NCBI GenBank assembly: GCA_004210455.1 | Contig: SEFA01000007.1 | Location: 1 to 64,000, forward strand | Direction of reading: 5' to 3' | DNA length: 64,000 nucleotides | Source: Rubrivivax sp. | GTDB taxonomy: Bacteria > Pseudomonadota > Gammaproteobacteria > Burkholderiales > Burkholderiaceae_C | Part shown: piece by piece, positions 7,659 to 18,566 of the stretch | Position numbering within the stretch: the first letter of the stretch is position 1 | Layout of the letters: each line of letters begins with the position of its first letter | The notes under the pieces: model-generated | What the model was told of the DNA's origin: nothing | Databases searched by the model: none | Seen by the model: the letters and a program-made list of their open reading frames with translations, nothing else | Position numbers and translations under genes: made by a program

Positions 7659-9857
7659 TCAGTCGGCCGCCTGGGCCTCGCTCCCCGCCGCCGGCGTGTC
7701 CTGCGCGGGGAGGATCAGGTGGAATTCTGCGCCACCGCCGTCGCGGTTGGCGGCATAGAGCTGCCCGCCGTGCATCTCGACGATTCGCCGGCTGATCGGC
7801 AGGCCGAGGCCGGTGCCGCCGGAGCCGTCCTTGGTCGCACTGGACTGGACGAAGGGATCGAAGATGCGTTCGAGTTCCTCGACCGGGATGCCCGGTCCCC
7901 GGTCGGCCACGCACAGGTGCAGCGCGCCCTCGGGCGTGCGGCCGCCGCGAAGCTCGATGGTGCCGCCTTGAGGCGCGAACTTGATCGCATTGGCCAGCAC
8001 GTTGCGGACCGCCTGCTGGAAGCGCAGCGGATCCACGCGTCCCGGCAGCGGCGCAGGCAGGTCGACGGCGAGCGTCAGGTGGCGCTTCGCGGTCAGCGGC
8101 GCGAGTTCGCGCATCACCGCGTCCACCGGTTCGCGCAGGTCCGCCGCGTGCAGTTCCAGCGCGCCGACCGCGTCCAGCTTGGACGCGTCGAGCAGGTCGT
8201 TCACGAGCGCCAGCATCCGCTGCCCCGAGCCGTGGATGTCCGAGAACATCGCCTGCAGGCGCTCCTGTCCGCCGCTGCGCATGATGCCGAGCTCGGAGAA
8301 CCCGAGGATGGCCTGCAGCGGCGTACGCAGTTCATGGCTGATGTTGGCGAGGAACTCGGTCTTGGTCCGCGAGGCCTCTTCCGCCGAGTCGCGCGCCTGG
8401 CGCGTCAGCCGCTCGGCGGCGGCGCGCTCGGTGATGTCGACGGCGCTGCCGGCGTAGCCCAGCAGTTCGCCGTCGCGACGCAGCGGCACCGTCGCGATCT
8501 GGTAGCGGCGCGGCGCGCCTTCGCCGTTGCGGATCGTGGCCTCGATGCTGCGCACGCCCTCGTCGCCGCCGAACAGGCTCGCCACCGCCTCGCGGTCGGC
8601 CGGCTCGGCGATGTCGGCCAGGCGGCGGCCGACCGCCTCGTCCGGCCGGCCCCGGTGCAGCGTCGTCCAGCGCGCATTGACGAAGGTCAGCGTGCCGGCC
8701 GGATTGGTCCGGAAGATCACCTCCTGCACGCTCTTGAGCAGCACGCGCATGTCGCGTTCGCGGTCGGCCAGCTGCTCATGCGCGCCTTCCAGCGCCTCCA
8801 TCGCTTCCGCGCGCGCCTGCAGGCTGCGCCGCACGGTGATCGTCGCCAACGCGATCAGCGCCAGCGCCAGCGAGCCGATCAGCAGCAGCCAGCGCAGGCC
8901 CGCGTGCCAGCGGGCCAGCACCTCGTCGACCGATTGCTCCACGCCGACGATCAGCGGCCGCCGCGGCGCCGCCCGGTACGCGACGATGACCTCGCCTGGC
9001 AGGGCGCCCGCGCCGATGTAGGTGTCGTGCTCGCGCCCGCGACGCAGGGCGTCGAAGGCCGGATGACCGTCCAGGCGCTGACCGGGCAACTGGTGCAGCG
9101 TCTCCATCGCGGCCAGCAGCTGTCCGTCGGTCGAAGCCAGCCACGCGGCGCTGCGGCCGCCCGGCAGCGCGCGCTGCTGGACCTGCGTCAGCGCGTCCGG
9201 ATTGATCAGCGCCAGCAACCAGCGCGGGTCCGACTCGCGGGTGCCCGGCGAGATGCCCAGCGGGGTCGGCGCCTGCCTGGGCAGCGACGCAGCGCCGGCG
9301 GGCTCGTCCGGCGCCTGCGGCAGTTGCAGCAGCAGCGGCAGCATGCCGACCGGCGAGCCGCGTGCCCCCCGTCCCCGCGCGAGGTCCGCCAGACCGCGGC
9401 CTGGCCGCAGCGGCATCAGCAGGTCCCGGTCGGGACCGGGCAGGCGACCGAAGTCGTCCAGCGGGATCTCCAGACCGATCTCGTCGGCGTTCGTGCTGAT
9501 CAGCACCCGGCCGCGCGTGTCCAGCAAAGAGACGCTCCGGATGAAGGGCATGCCCACCAGCACATGGCTGAAGTGCTCCTTGAGGTGCTGCGCCTCGTGC
9601 GGATCGGCGACCGTGCGCGTCAGCCCGTCGCCGATCGCATGCAACGACAGCGAGGCCGTCTCGATGGTGCGGCTCGCATCGCTCTCCAGCACCTGGGCCA
9701 GCAGCGCGCCGCGGCTGCGCGCGTCGTCGATGGCTTCCTGCCGGCCGACCCAGGCCGGGCCGATCAGGCCGGCCAAGGTGCCCGCGCCCACGGCCAGTCC
9801 CGCCCACAGCGTGGCGCGACGCAGGCGCAGGAGGGATCGGACGGCCGGACCGAGCAT
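7659..9857 (-). CDS. PAS-domain sensor histidine kinase
   Basis: This 732-residue inner-membrane sensor kinase has TM1 at about residues 15-37 and a large periplasmic sensor region to about 325 (Cache-like by position). TM2 lies at about 325-345, a PAS domain at about 375-480, then HisKA and HATPase_c. The phosphoacceptor His is in ANISHELRTPLQAILGF (about residue 508). ATP-binding motifs are VLANAIKFAPQGG, DRGPGIP and GGTGLGLPISRRIVEMHGG. There is no attached receiver. The gene lies 15 bp downstream of a periplasmic binding protein gene on the same strand. It faces two divergent response-regulator genes that may be its partners. Confidence 0.9.
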   Translation of the reverse strand: MLGPAVRSLLRLRRATLWAGLAVGAGTLAGLIGPAWVGRQEAIDDARSRGALLAQVLESDASRTIETASLSLHAIGDGLTRTVADPHEAQHLKEHFSHVLVGMPFIRSVSLLDTRGRVLISTNADEIGLEIPLDDFGRLPGPDRDLLMPLRPGRGLADLARGRGARGSPVGMLPLLLQLPQAPDEPAGAASLPRQAPTPLGISPGTRESDPRWLLALINPDALTQVQQRALPGGRSAAWLASTDGQLLAAMETLHQLPGQRLDGHPAFDALRRGREHDTYIGAGALPGEVIVAYRAAPRRPLIVGVEQSVDEVLARWHAGLRWLLLIGSLALALIALATITVRRSLQARAEAMEALEGAHEQLADRERDMRVLLKSVQEVIFRTNPAGTLTFVNARWTTLHRGRPDEAVGRRLADIAEPADREAVASLFGGDEGVRSIEATIRNGEGAPRRYQIATVPLRRDGELLGYAGSAVDITERAAAERLTRQARDSAEEASRTKTEFLANISHELRTPLQAILGFSELGIMRSGGQERLQAMFSDIHGSGQRMLALVNDLLDASKLDAVGALELHAADLREPVDAVMRELAPLTAKRHLTLAVDLPAPLPGRVDPLRFQQAVRNVLANAIKFAPQGGTIELRGGRTPEGALHLCVADRGPGIPVEELERIFDPFVQSSATKDGSGGTGLGLPISRRIVEMHGGQLYAANRDGGGAEFHLILPAQDTPAAGSEAQAAD

Positions 9858-9872
9858 CGCTGGATCTCCGTC

Positions 9873-10766
9873 TCAGGGCACCACGATCGCGCCGAGGCCG
9901 TGGCGCTCGGCGGCGGCGCGCAGCCGTCCGTCCCGTTTGATCCGGACGACGAATTCATCCAGCCGCGCCAGCCACGCGGGGTCGCCGCGCTTGATCGCGT
10001 AGGCATACGGCAGGACATGGAAAGGCTGGGGCGGCGCGATCAGCTGCGCCCAGTCCGCGTTGTCGAGCAGCCGCCGGCTGTAGGCGTAGTCGGTGATGAA
10101 GACATCGGCGCGGCCGGACTCCAGTTCGCGTTCCCGCGTCGCCGGTGGCTGGACCACCAGCAGCGTCGCGCGCTTCAGGGCGGTACGCATCACGCGTTCC
10201 GACGAGGTGCCCGTCTGGACGGCGACCACCACGCCGGGCTGGTCGATGTCGTCCCATCGCTTGACGACGCGGCTGGCGCGGCTGGCGATCGCGTACAGGC
10301 CGCTCTGCAGGTAAGGCCGCGTGAAGTCCAGCGCCGCCATCCGTTGCGGCAGCGCGGCGACGGCGAACATCGCGACGTCGCAGCGCTCGGCTTCGAGGTC
10401 GGGGACCAGGCGCTGGAACGAGGATTCGACATACCGGAGCCGGACGCCCAGCTCCTTGGCCAGTTCGTTGGACAGGTCGATGTCGAGGCCGCTGAGCGTC
10501 TCGTCGCGCGGATGGCGGTAGGTGATGCCGTAATAGTCCGGCCAGATGCAGACCCGCAGCACGCCACTCGCGAGGACGCGCCGCAGCGCCGGACTGGCGG
10601 ACGCCGCCGCAGTGGCAGTCGCAGCGGCATTGGCCGAGGCAGGCGCGGCCGCCGGGGCGCTCCACGCCCCCGGCGCGGCCGCCACGCACAGTCCCGTTGC
10701 CCAGATCCGGGCCTGGATCCAGGCCGGCGGGACCGTCGCGCCCTGTCCGGTCCATCGCTTCATCAT
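9873..10766 (-). CDS. family 3 periplasmic amino-acid-type binding protein
   Basis: This 297-residue SBP_bac_3 protein has an N-terminal export signal ending in an Ala-rich segment. Typical motifs are LRVCIWPDYYGITYRHPRD, LSGLDIDLSNELAKELG, FQRLVPDLEAERCDVAMF and VAVQTGTSSERVM. No ABC permease is nearby. Because it is immediately upstream of a histidine kinase on the same strand (15 bp), it may act as a periplasmic ligand-sensing partner of that kinase; this is inference. Just before the start the sequence GAAGAAACGATGA occurs twice in tandem, which leaves the exact ATG (10766, 10763 or slightly upstream) uncertain. Confidence 0.82.
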   Translation of the reverse strand: MMKRWTGQGATVPPAWIQARIWATGLCVAAAPGAWSAPAAAPASANAAATATAAASASPALRRVLASGVLRVCIWPDYYGITYRHPRDETLSGLDIDLSNELAKELGVRLRYVESSFQRLVPDLEAERCDVAMFAVAALPQRMAALDFTRPYLQSGLYAIASRASRVVKRWDDIDQPGVVVAVQTGTSSERVMRTALKRATLLVVQPPATRERELESGRADVFITDYAYSRRLLDNADWAQLIAPPQPFHVLPYAYAIKRGDPAWLARLDEFVVRIKRDGRLRAAAERHGLGAIVVP

Positions 10767-10859
10767 CGTTTCTTCATCGTTTCTTCAGCGCATGTCCTCG
10801 GCCCGGATTGCACCAGAGTTCGCACCGTCTCCGCGCGGGGGAAGCCCCCACCTCGAGCG

Positions 10860-10943
10860 AAGTCACACCCGATATCACTTTTATCGCTTATAACTGGGGA
10901 TATTGCCCACCTACTAGTTTGGTTAATTCGGCAAAATTGACTC
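10860..10943. promoter_or_regulatory. AT-rich divergent promoter region
   Basis: An AT-rich patch stands out in otherwise GC-rich DNA between the divergent binding-protein and HTH-receiver genes. It contains TTATAAC near 10887 as a possible -10 element. The HTH-receiver gene lacks a clear ribosome binding site, so it may have a short or no leader. No operator could be assigned. Confidence 0.4.
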
Positions 10944-11591
10944 ATGACTGCTATTGCCCGTACACCTGATGACATGCAAGAGGATTTCAGCACGCGTGAA
11001 GTCGCGCAGCGCCTCGGCATGGCCGTCCGCTCGGTGCAACTGATGGTCGACCGCGGCGAGTTGCAGGCATGGCGCACGCCCGGTGGCCACCGCCGGATCC
11101 TGCGCGCGTCGCTGGATGCCTGGCTGACCGGCCGCGGCCTCGCGCCGACCAAGCCGGCCGACCTGTCGCCCGGCGACGGCGCGCCGCCGCGCCTCAAGGC
11201 GCTGCTGATCGAGGACTCGGTCCACTACCAGAACCTCGTCATGCTGCTGGCCCAGCAGGAATACCCCGACCTGGACCTGCACACGGCCAACGATGGCATC
11301 GGCGGCCTGGTCATGTACGGCCAGCTGCAGCCCGAGATCCTGCTGGTCGACATCCTGCTGCCCGGCATCGACGGCGCGGCGCTGGTGACCAGCCTGCGCT
11401 CGCAGCCGCAGTTCGCCAGCAGCGAGCTGATCTTCGTCACCGCGCTCGACGAGCAGCAGCGGGCGCCCTATGCGTTCGCGCTGGCCGGCCTGCCGCTGGT
11501 GCACAAGCCGCGACTCGTGACCGACCTGCCGCCGCTGCTCGGCGCCGCCATCCAGCGCATCCAGGCCCGCCAGCCGCAATTCGCAGGTTGA
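10944..11591 (+). CDS. excisionase/MerR-type HTH protein fused to a receiver domain
   Basis: This 215-residue protein has an N-terminal helix-turn-helix of the excisionase/MerR type at about residues 15-60 (DFSTREVAQRLGMAVRSVQL, WRTPGGHRRI). It is joined to a C-terminal CheY-like receiver at about 80-210. The receiver has the acidic pair IED, the phosphoacceptor Asp136 in LLVDILLPGIDG, a Thr in FVTALD and a Lys in LVHKP, so it looks phosphorylatable. This order (DNA-binding first, receiver second) is the reverse of classical response regulators. It lies 19 bp upstream of a receiver-HPt gene, so both probably work in one relay with the divergent kinase. Confidence 0.82.
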   Translation: MTAIARTPDDMQEDFSTREVAQRLGMAVRSVQLMVDRGELQAWRTPGGHRRILRASLDAWLTGRGLAPTKPADLSPGDGAPPRLKALLIEDSVHYQNLVMLLAQQEYPDLDLHTANDGIGGLVMYGQLQPEILLVDILLPGIDGAALVTSLRSQPQFASSELIFVTALDEQQRAPYAFALAGLPLVHKPRLVTDLPPLLGAAIQRIQARQPQFAG

Positions 11592-11610
11592 AGCCGGTGG
11601 CTGCCTGATC

Positions 11611-12330
11611 ATGGCGTCCCGCGTCCGGGTCCTCCTCGTGGAGGACGACATCACCCTGCAGCGCTTCGTCTCCATGGCCCTCGAAGACGACGAGGTGCGC
11701 ATGCAGGCCTGCATCTCCGTCGACGAGGCGCTGCTCGCGCTGGCGACGCAGAGCTTCGACCTGGTCATCAGCGACCTGATGCTGCCGGGCCGGCACGGCC
11801 TGGATCTGCTGCAGACGCTCAAGCAACGACCGGCGCTGCGCGGCAACGCCCGGCTGGCCGTGTTCAGCGCGGGCATCAATCCGGCGGTGCGCGAACAGCT
11901 GGAGGCGCTCGGCGTCACGCGTTTCCTGTCCAAGCCGTGCTCGCTCGGCGACCTGCAGTCCTGTCTGGACGGCCTGCGCGACGCGGCGCCGCCGGCCGCG
12001 ATGCCGTCCATCCATCAGGCGGCCATCGAACAGTACTTCGGCGGCAAGGCCGCGCTGTACCAGGCCTTCCTGGCGCGCTGCCGCATGCAGTTCCCGCTGG
12101 ACATCGCCAATGGCCGCCTCGCCTGCGACCGCGGCGAACACGTCAAGCTGCGGCATCTCGCGCACAGCCTCAAGAGCGTGCTGCTGACGCTGGGGCATGC
12201 CGAGGCGGCGGAAGTCGCACGGCAACTGGAGCTCGATGCGGAGCAGGCCGCGACCGGCTCCGAGGACGCCCTCGCCGCGGCGCGTGCCGCGTGGCCGGTG
12301 CTCGAAGAGGCGCTCGCCAAGCTGCTCTGA
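11611..12330 (+). CDS. receiver-HPt phosphorelay protein
   Basis: This 239-residue protein has an N-terminal CheY-like receiver at about 5-125 (LLVEDD, Asp55 in LVISDLMLPGRHG, Lys in FLSKPC). A C-terminal histidine phosphotransfer domain follows at about 140-239. The HPt histidine is His185 in LRHLAHSLKSVLLTLG. It has no DNA-binding domain, so it likely passes phosphate between a kinase and another regulator. It is co-oriented with the HTH-receiver gene (19 bp gap) and near the divergent PAS kinase, which suggests a multi-step relay. It ends 14 bp from the convergent priA. Confidence 0.85.
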   Translation: MASRVRVLLVEDDITLQRFVSMALEDDEVRMQACISVDEALLALATQSFDLVISDLMLPGRHGLDLLQTLKQRPALRGNARLAVFSAGINPAVREQLEALGVTRFLSKPCSLGDLQSCLDGLRDAAPPAAMPSIHQAAIEQYFGGKAALYQAFLARCRMQFPLDIANGRLACDRGEHVKLRHLAHSLKSVLLTLGHAEAAEVARQLELDAEQAATGSEDALAAARAAWPVLEEALAKLL

Positions 12331-12344
12331 CGCGGGGCCGTGTC

Positions 12345-14534
<2,190 letters not shown>

Positions 14535-14572
14535 CCTGCGTGGTGCTCCGTCTCGGTGTCAGCGGCTGTCGG

Positions 14573-14640
14573 TGGGGCCGGAATGGGGCTGGGGGTTCCC
14601 GGAGGGATGCCCCCTGCCCCGTGGAGAGCCCGCGCTTGGC
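14573..14640 (+). repeat. dispersed structured repeat, copy A
   Basis: A 68-bp element lies upstream of priA and matches a 69-bp element at 37238-37306 in the same orientation, with 11 differences (about 84% identity). Its centre (14586-14619) folds as stacked stems GGGC/GCCC, GGGGG/CCCCC and TCCC/GGGA around a GGA loop. The tail GGAGAGCCCGCGCT is identical in both copies. It is REP-like in size; whether it acts as RNA or DNA is unknown. Confidence 0.75.
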
Positions 14641-14744
14641 CGTTCGCATGCTGCGTTGTCGCGTCCCTCCCGGTCGCCATCGACCATGAGAAAAGCGCGC
14701 CAAGTGCCTGATTTCCAACGGTCTTCACAACGGGGTCCGGAGCC

Positions 14745-14753
14745 TGTGGATAA
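14745..14753 (-). other. perfect DnaA-box sequence TTATCCACA
   Basis: In the 408-bp gap between hemE and priA the minus strand reads AGTTATCCACAGG, a perfect match to the DnaA box consensus. A near match, AGTTATCCCCAAA, lies about 190 bp away at 14934-14942. The rest of this gap holds repeat copy A and the probable priA promoter; I see no gene in it. Two sites are too few to call an origin. Confidence 0.45.
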
Positions 14754-14942
14754 CTTTGTGGGAAACGCCCCGGCTTTTCTTGGCTTGCCGGGATTGCCGC
14801 CGCGGAGCCCCGTTGGCGTCAAATCGGGGCAAAACGCGACAACCCCTTTGAAATCAACGACTTACGCTCCAATCGGGGAAAGCCCTAGCCAAGATCCCTC
14901 GTATGTGCTGCGTTTCAGTGACATGCACGGATTTGGGGATAA

Positions 14943-16037
14943 CTATGCCGACGCCTTGCGCAGTTTGCGCGAATGCATATGCACTTCGTCGACCAGTTCG
15001 GAGACGTTTTCCGGCGGTGTGAACTGGCTGATGCCGTGCCCTAGGTTGAACACATGGCCGCCCCATCCGCCGTCCGCGCGCTGCGGCGCGCCGAAGCTGT
15101 CGAGCACGGCGCGCGCCTGTTCGCGGACCGCCGCGGGCGGTGCGAACAGCACGTTCGGATCGAGGTTGCCCTGCAGCGCCACGCGATCCTGCACCTGCGC
15201 CCGCGCGCGGCCGAGGTTCACCGTCCAGTCCAGGCCGACGACATCGGCGCCGGCGGTGGCGATCTCGTCCAGCCAGAGCCCGCCGCCCTTGGTGAACAGC
15301 AGCTTGGGAATGCGGCGGCCGTCGTGTTCGCTCTTGAGCTGCGACAGCACGCGACGCGAATAGGCGAGGCTGAACTGCTGGAACTGGCCGTCGGCCAGCA
15401 CGCCGCCCCAGGAGTCGAAGATCATCACGGCTTGCGCGCCGGCCTCAATCTGCGCGTTCAGATAGGCCGCCACCGCATCGGCGTTGATGGTCAGGATGCG
15501 GTGCATCAGGTCCGGACGCGCGTACATCAGGCTCTTGACGTGGCGGTAGTCGTCGGAGCCGCCGCCCTCGACCATGTAGCAGGCCAGCGTCCACGGGCTG
15601 CCGGAGAAACCGATCAGCGGCACGCGGCCATTCAGCGCGCTGCGGATCGAGCTTACCGCGTCGAAGACGTAGCGCAGCTTGTCCATGTCCGGCACGGCCA
15701 GCGCGTTCACGGCGGCCTCGTCGCGGACCACCTTCTCGAACTTCGGTCCCTCGCCCTGCGCGAACGACAGGCCCAGGCCCATCGCGTCCGGCACGGTCAG
15801 GATGTCGCTGAACAGGATGGCCGCGTCCAGCGGGTAGCGTTCCAGCGGCTGGAGGGTGACCTCGGTCGCGTAGTCCCGGTTGGTGGCCAGCCCCATGAAG
15901 CTGCCGGCCCTGGCGCGGGTGTCGCGGTACTCGGGCAGGTAGCGGCCGGCCTGGCGCATCAGCCAGACGGGCGTGTACTCGGTGGGCTCGCGCAGGCAGG
16001 CGCGCAGGAAGACGTCGTTCTGAAGGGGGGCGCTCAT
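14943..16037 (-). CDS. hemE: uroporphyrinogen decarboxylase
   Basis: This 364-residue cytoplasmic enzyme decarboxylates the four acetate side chains of uroporphyrinogen III to give coproporphyrinogen III in heme synthesis. Signatures are [16 protein letters not shown] (N-terminal active-site Arg region), [17 protein letters not shown] (with the catalytic Asp), [16 protein letters not shown] and the C-terminal [15 protein letters not shown]. Length and termini match the family. The start is the ATG at 16037; the longer open frame upstream is not part of the family. It precedes priA on the same strand with a 408-bp gap, so priA probably has its own promoter. Confidence 0.97.
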   Translation of the reverse strand: MSAPLQNDVFLRACLREPTEYTPVWLMRQAGRYLPEYRDTRARAGSFMGLATNRDYATEVTLQPLERYPLDAAILFSDILTVPDAMGLGLSFAQGEGPKFEKVVRDEAAVNALAVPDMDKLRYVFDAVSSIRSALNGRVPLIGFSGSPWTLACYMVEGGGSDDYRHVKSLMYARPDLMHRILTINADAVAAYLNAQIEAGAQAVMIFDSWGGVLADGQFQQFSLAYSRRVLSQLKSEHDGRRIPKLLFTKGGGLWLDEIATAGADVVGLDWTVNLGRARAQVQDRVALQGNLDPNVLFAPPAAVREQARAVLDSFGAPQRADGGWGGHVFNLGHGISQFTPPENVSELVDEVHMHSRKLRKASA

Positions 16038-16124
16038 GGGGACGGGATTATGCTCGGACCCTCTTGCCCTTGAATTCCGGGACCCGGCACACGATATGCC
16101 GCTGCGCACAAGGAGGATCCGCTG

Positions 16125-16841
16125 ATGATTTCGACATTGTCCCGTCCGTTCAACACCGTTGGCTCGTCGCTTCGCGCGTCCCTTCGCACCACGGCGGCCG
16201 CCGCCTTGATCGTGGGCGCGCCGATGGCGCTCACCGGCTGCGGCTACAACGAGTTCCAGAGCCTGGACGAGCAGGTCAACGCGAGCTGGTCCGAAGTGCT
16301 CAGCCAGTACCAGCGCCGCAGCGACCTGATCCCGAACATCGTCAACACGGTGAAGGGCGAAGCCAGTTTCGAGCAGGACACGCTGACCAAGGTCGTCGAG
16401 GCCCGCGCCAAGGCCACCAGCATCCAGGTCACGCCCGAGCTGGCGCGCGACCCCGCCGCGCTGCAGAAGTTCCAGGCAGCGCAGGGCGAACTGTCCGGCG
16501 CGCTGAGCCGGCTGATGGTGGTCAGCGAGCGTTATCCGCAGCTGCAGGCCAACCAGGGCTTCCGGGACCTGCGCGTGCAGCTGGAAGGCACCGAGAACCG
16601 CATCACCGTTGCGCGCAACCGTTACATCAAGTCGGTGCAGGATTACAACGTGCTGACCCGCCGGTTCCCATCGAACCTGACGGCGAAGATCTTCGGCTAC
16701 GACACCAAGCCGAACTTCACCGTGCAGAACGAGGCCGCGATCTCCGCGCCGCCGACGGTGAGTTTCGACAAGCCGGCCGTGCCCGCCGGGACGGCTCCCG
16801 CCACGACGCCGGCACCGGCGGCCTCGCCCGCGTCGAACTGA
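16125..16841 (+). CDS. lemA: LemA family lipoprotein-like protein
   Basis: This 238-residue LemA-family protein has a strong ribosome binding site, AAGGAGGA, upstream of the ATG at 16125. The N-terminal hydrophobic segment ends in MALTGCGYN, which resembles a lipoprotein cleavage site at the Cys. The body has the LemA signatures [37 protein letters not shown] and [20 protein letters not shown] disordered Pro/Ala/Thr tail follows. Its partner is the TPM-domain protein 10 bp downstream, a common LemA-TPM pairing. The molecular function of LemA is not well known. Confidence 0.92.
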   Translation: MISTLSRPFNTVGSSLRASLRTTAAAALIVGAPMALTGCGYNEFQSLDEQVNASWSEVLSQYQRRSDLIPNIVNTVKGEASFEQDTLTKVVEARAKATSIQVTPELARDPAALQKFQAAQGELSGALSRLMVVSERYPQLQANQGFRDLRVQLEGTENRITVARNRYIKSVQDYNVLTRRFPSNLTAKIFGYDTKPNFTVQNEAAISAPPTVSFDKPAVPAGTAPATTPAPAASPASN

Positions 16842-16851
16842 GGTCCCGCGC

Positions 16852-17811
16852 ATGCGGGCCGTCCGACTCCTGGCGCTGGTCTTCTTCGGCCTGTTGATGA
16901 GCGTCGGCCTGCTGCCGCGGGCGCGCGCGCAGGACGTCCAGCCGGTGCCGCCGCTCAGCGGCCGCGTCATCGACCAGACCGCGACGCTCAGTGCCGCGCA
17001 GCGCGAGGCGCTCGAGGCGAAGCTCGCCGCGTTCGAGCGCGAAGCCGGCCCGCAGATCGTCGTCCTGATGGTGCGCACGACCGCGCCGGAGGACATCGCC
17101 GCCTTCGCGCAGCGCCTCGGCGACCAGTGGAAAATCGGACGGCGCGATGTCGGCGACGGGCTGCTGATCGTCGTCGCGAAGGACGACCGGCGCATCAACA
17201 TCCAGACGGCCAAGGCGCTTGAAGGGGCGGTGCCGGACCTCGCCGCGCGGCAGATCATCGAGCGCGACATCACGCCCGCCTTCAAGGCCGGCGACTATGC
17301 CGGCGGGCTGAACCGCGCGATCGATTCGCTGCAGGCGCGCATCCGCGGTGAACACCTGCCGGCGCCGGCGCAGCGGCCCGCGAAATCCGGCGGCGGCCAC
17401 AACATCGACATCGGCGAGATCGCCATGATCGCGTTCCTCGCCGTTCCGCTGGTGGGCGCGGTGCTGACGTCCATGTTCGGACGCAAGATCGGCAGCCTGT
17501 TCACCGGCGTCGGCGCGGGCGCCGTCGGCTGGGGGCTGAGCAACAGCCTGCTGCTGGGCGCGGGCGCGGCGGTCGCGTCGCTGATCCTGGTCGGGGTGCT
17601 CGGCATCGGCGCGGCGCGACGGCGCAGCGCAAGCCCGTCCTACGGCGGTTATCGGCGCAGCGCGCACCGGTCGGGCGGCATCGCGCCGCCCATCATCTGG
17701 GGCGGTGGCGGTGGCGGTGGCGGCGGGAGTTGGGGCGGCAGCGACGGCGGCGGGTTCTCCTCCGGCGGCGGCGGCGACTTCGGCGGCGGCGGCGCCTCGG
17801 GAGACTGGTGA
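16852..17811 (+). CDS. TPM-domain (YgcG-like) membrane protein
   Basis: This 319-residue protein has a signal peptide (ending RARAQD). An extracytoplasmic TPM domain follows at about 25-170 ([55 protein letters not shown]). Two to three membrane helices lie at about 190-255. A basic stretch then leads to a very Gly-rich tail ([17 protein letters not shown]), typical of this family. TPM domains have been linked to membrane-protein quality control. It is the second gene of the lemA operon, and its stop overlaps the start of the next gene (TGATG). Confidence 0.9.
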   Translation: MRAVRLLALVFFGLLMSVGLLPRARAQDVQPVPPLSGRVIDQTATLSAAQREALEAKLAAFEREAGPQIVVLMVRTTAPEDIAAFAQRLGDQWKIGRRDVGDGLLIVVAKDDRRINIQTAKALEGAVPDLAARQIIERDITPAFKAGDYAGGLNRAIDSLQARIRGEHLPAPAQRPAKSGGGHNIDIGEIAMIAFLAVPLVGAVLTSMFGRKIGSLFTGVGAGAVGWGLSNSLLLGAGAAVASLILVGVLGIGAARRRSASPSYGGYRRSAHRSGGIAPPIIWGGGGGGGGGSWGGSDGGGFSSGGGGDFGGGGASGDW

Positions 17812-18359
17812 TGGAACGTCCGACCGATCACGAGATCCGCCGCGCCGGCGACACGAGCCGGCTGGGGCGCTTCTTCCGGCATCGTTTCTGGGATGAGGCC
17901 GACGTGCGGCGCGTGCTGCCGGCCGCAGCGCTGGCGCGCCTGTCCGCGCGCGTCACCGAGAGCGAATCGAGCCATGCCGGCGAGATCCGCCTGTGCGTGG
18001 AGGCGAGCCTGCCCATCAGCTATCTGTGGCGCGGATTGACGGCGCGGCAACGGGCGTTGGCGCTGTTCGGCAAGCTGCGCGTGTGGGATACGGAGCACAA
18101 CAATGGTGTGCTCATCTATCTGCTGCTGGCGGAGCACGCCATCGAGATCGTCGCGGACCGCGGACTGAACAGGCGCGTCAGCGCGACGCAGTGGCAACCC
18201 ATCGTCGAGGGCCTGCGGCAGTCGCTGCGCGGCGGACAGTTCGAGCAGGGGCTGGTGGAGGCGATCCGCGCCGTCGAGGCGCTGCTGGCCCAGCACTTCC
18301 CGCCCGAGGCCGGCACCGTGCCGCGCAATGAGTTGCCGGACGCGGTGGTGGTGCTGTAG
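17811..18359 (+). CDS. second TPM-domain protein, soluble
   Basis: This 182-residue protein is translationally coupled to the preceding TPM gene (stop and start share one base at 17811). It has no signal peptide or membrane helix. The region ALARLSARVTESESSHAGEIRLCVEASLP, FGKLRVWDTEHNNGVLIYLLLAEHAIEIVADRGL and SLRGGQFEQGLVEAIRAVEALL matches the short TPM protein usually found after LemA and the membrane TPM protein. It probably acts with them at the inner face of the membrane. The exact role is unknown. Confidence 0.88.
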   Translation: MERPTDHEIRRAGDTSRLGRFFRHRFWDEADVRRVLPAAALARLSARVTESESSHAGEIRLCVEASLPISYLWRGLTARQRALALFGKLRVWDTEHNNGVLIYLLLAEHAIEIVADRGLNRRVSATQWQPIVEGLRQSLRGGQFEQGLVEAIRAVEALLAQHFPPEAGTVPRNELPDAVVVL

Positions 18360-18400
18360 CGCTCTGGCGCTTCGGTGGCGGACTGCCGCGGACGCTGGCT

Positions 18401-18553
18401 CTCACCCCACCCTCTCCCGCAAGCGGGAGAAGGAGCAAGCGTGCACCGAGCTGATGGGATGCCCCTTTTCCTGCAAGCGGGAGAGGGAGCAAGCGTGCAC
18501 CGAGCCGATGGGATGGCCCCCTCTCCCGCACTGCGGGAGAGAGTAGGGGTGAG
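18401..18553. repeat. composite inverted/direct repeat between convergent genes
   Basis: The outer arms 18401-18420 and 18533-18553 form an imperfect 20-bp inverted repeat (CTCACCCC...CTCTCCCGC). Inside are two 43-bp direct repeats, 18419-18461 and 18473-18515, differing at two positions. Each begins with a CCCGC/GCGGG-type hairpin. Placement between convergent genes suggests a bidirectional terminator or a REP/BIME-like element. Confidence 0.85.
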
Positions 18554-18566
18554 GGTCGTGGAAGGG

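Noticed and set aside
7296-10940. 1214-residue plus-strand frame opposite the histidine kinase and binding-protein genes
   Set aside because: It spans two well-supported minus-strand genes and their gap, with low-complexity Arg/Gln/His composition; a shadow of the codon bias.
14745-14942. Chromosomal replication origin
   Set aside because: Only one perfect and one near DnaA box, no AT-rich unwinding element and no dnaA or dnaN nearby.
18419-18515. CRISPR array
   Set aside because: Only two repeat units, each with its own hairpin, no regular unique spacers and no cas genes.
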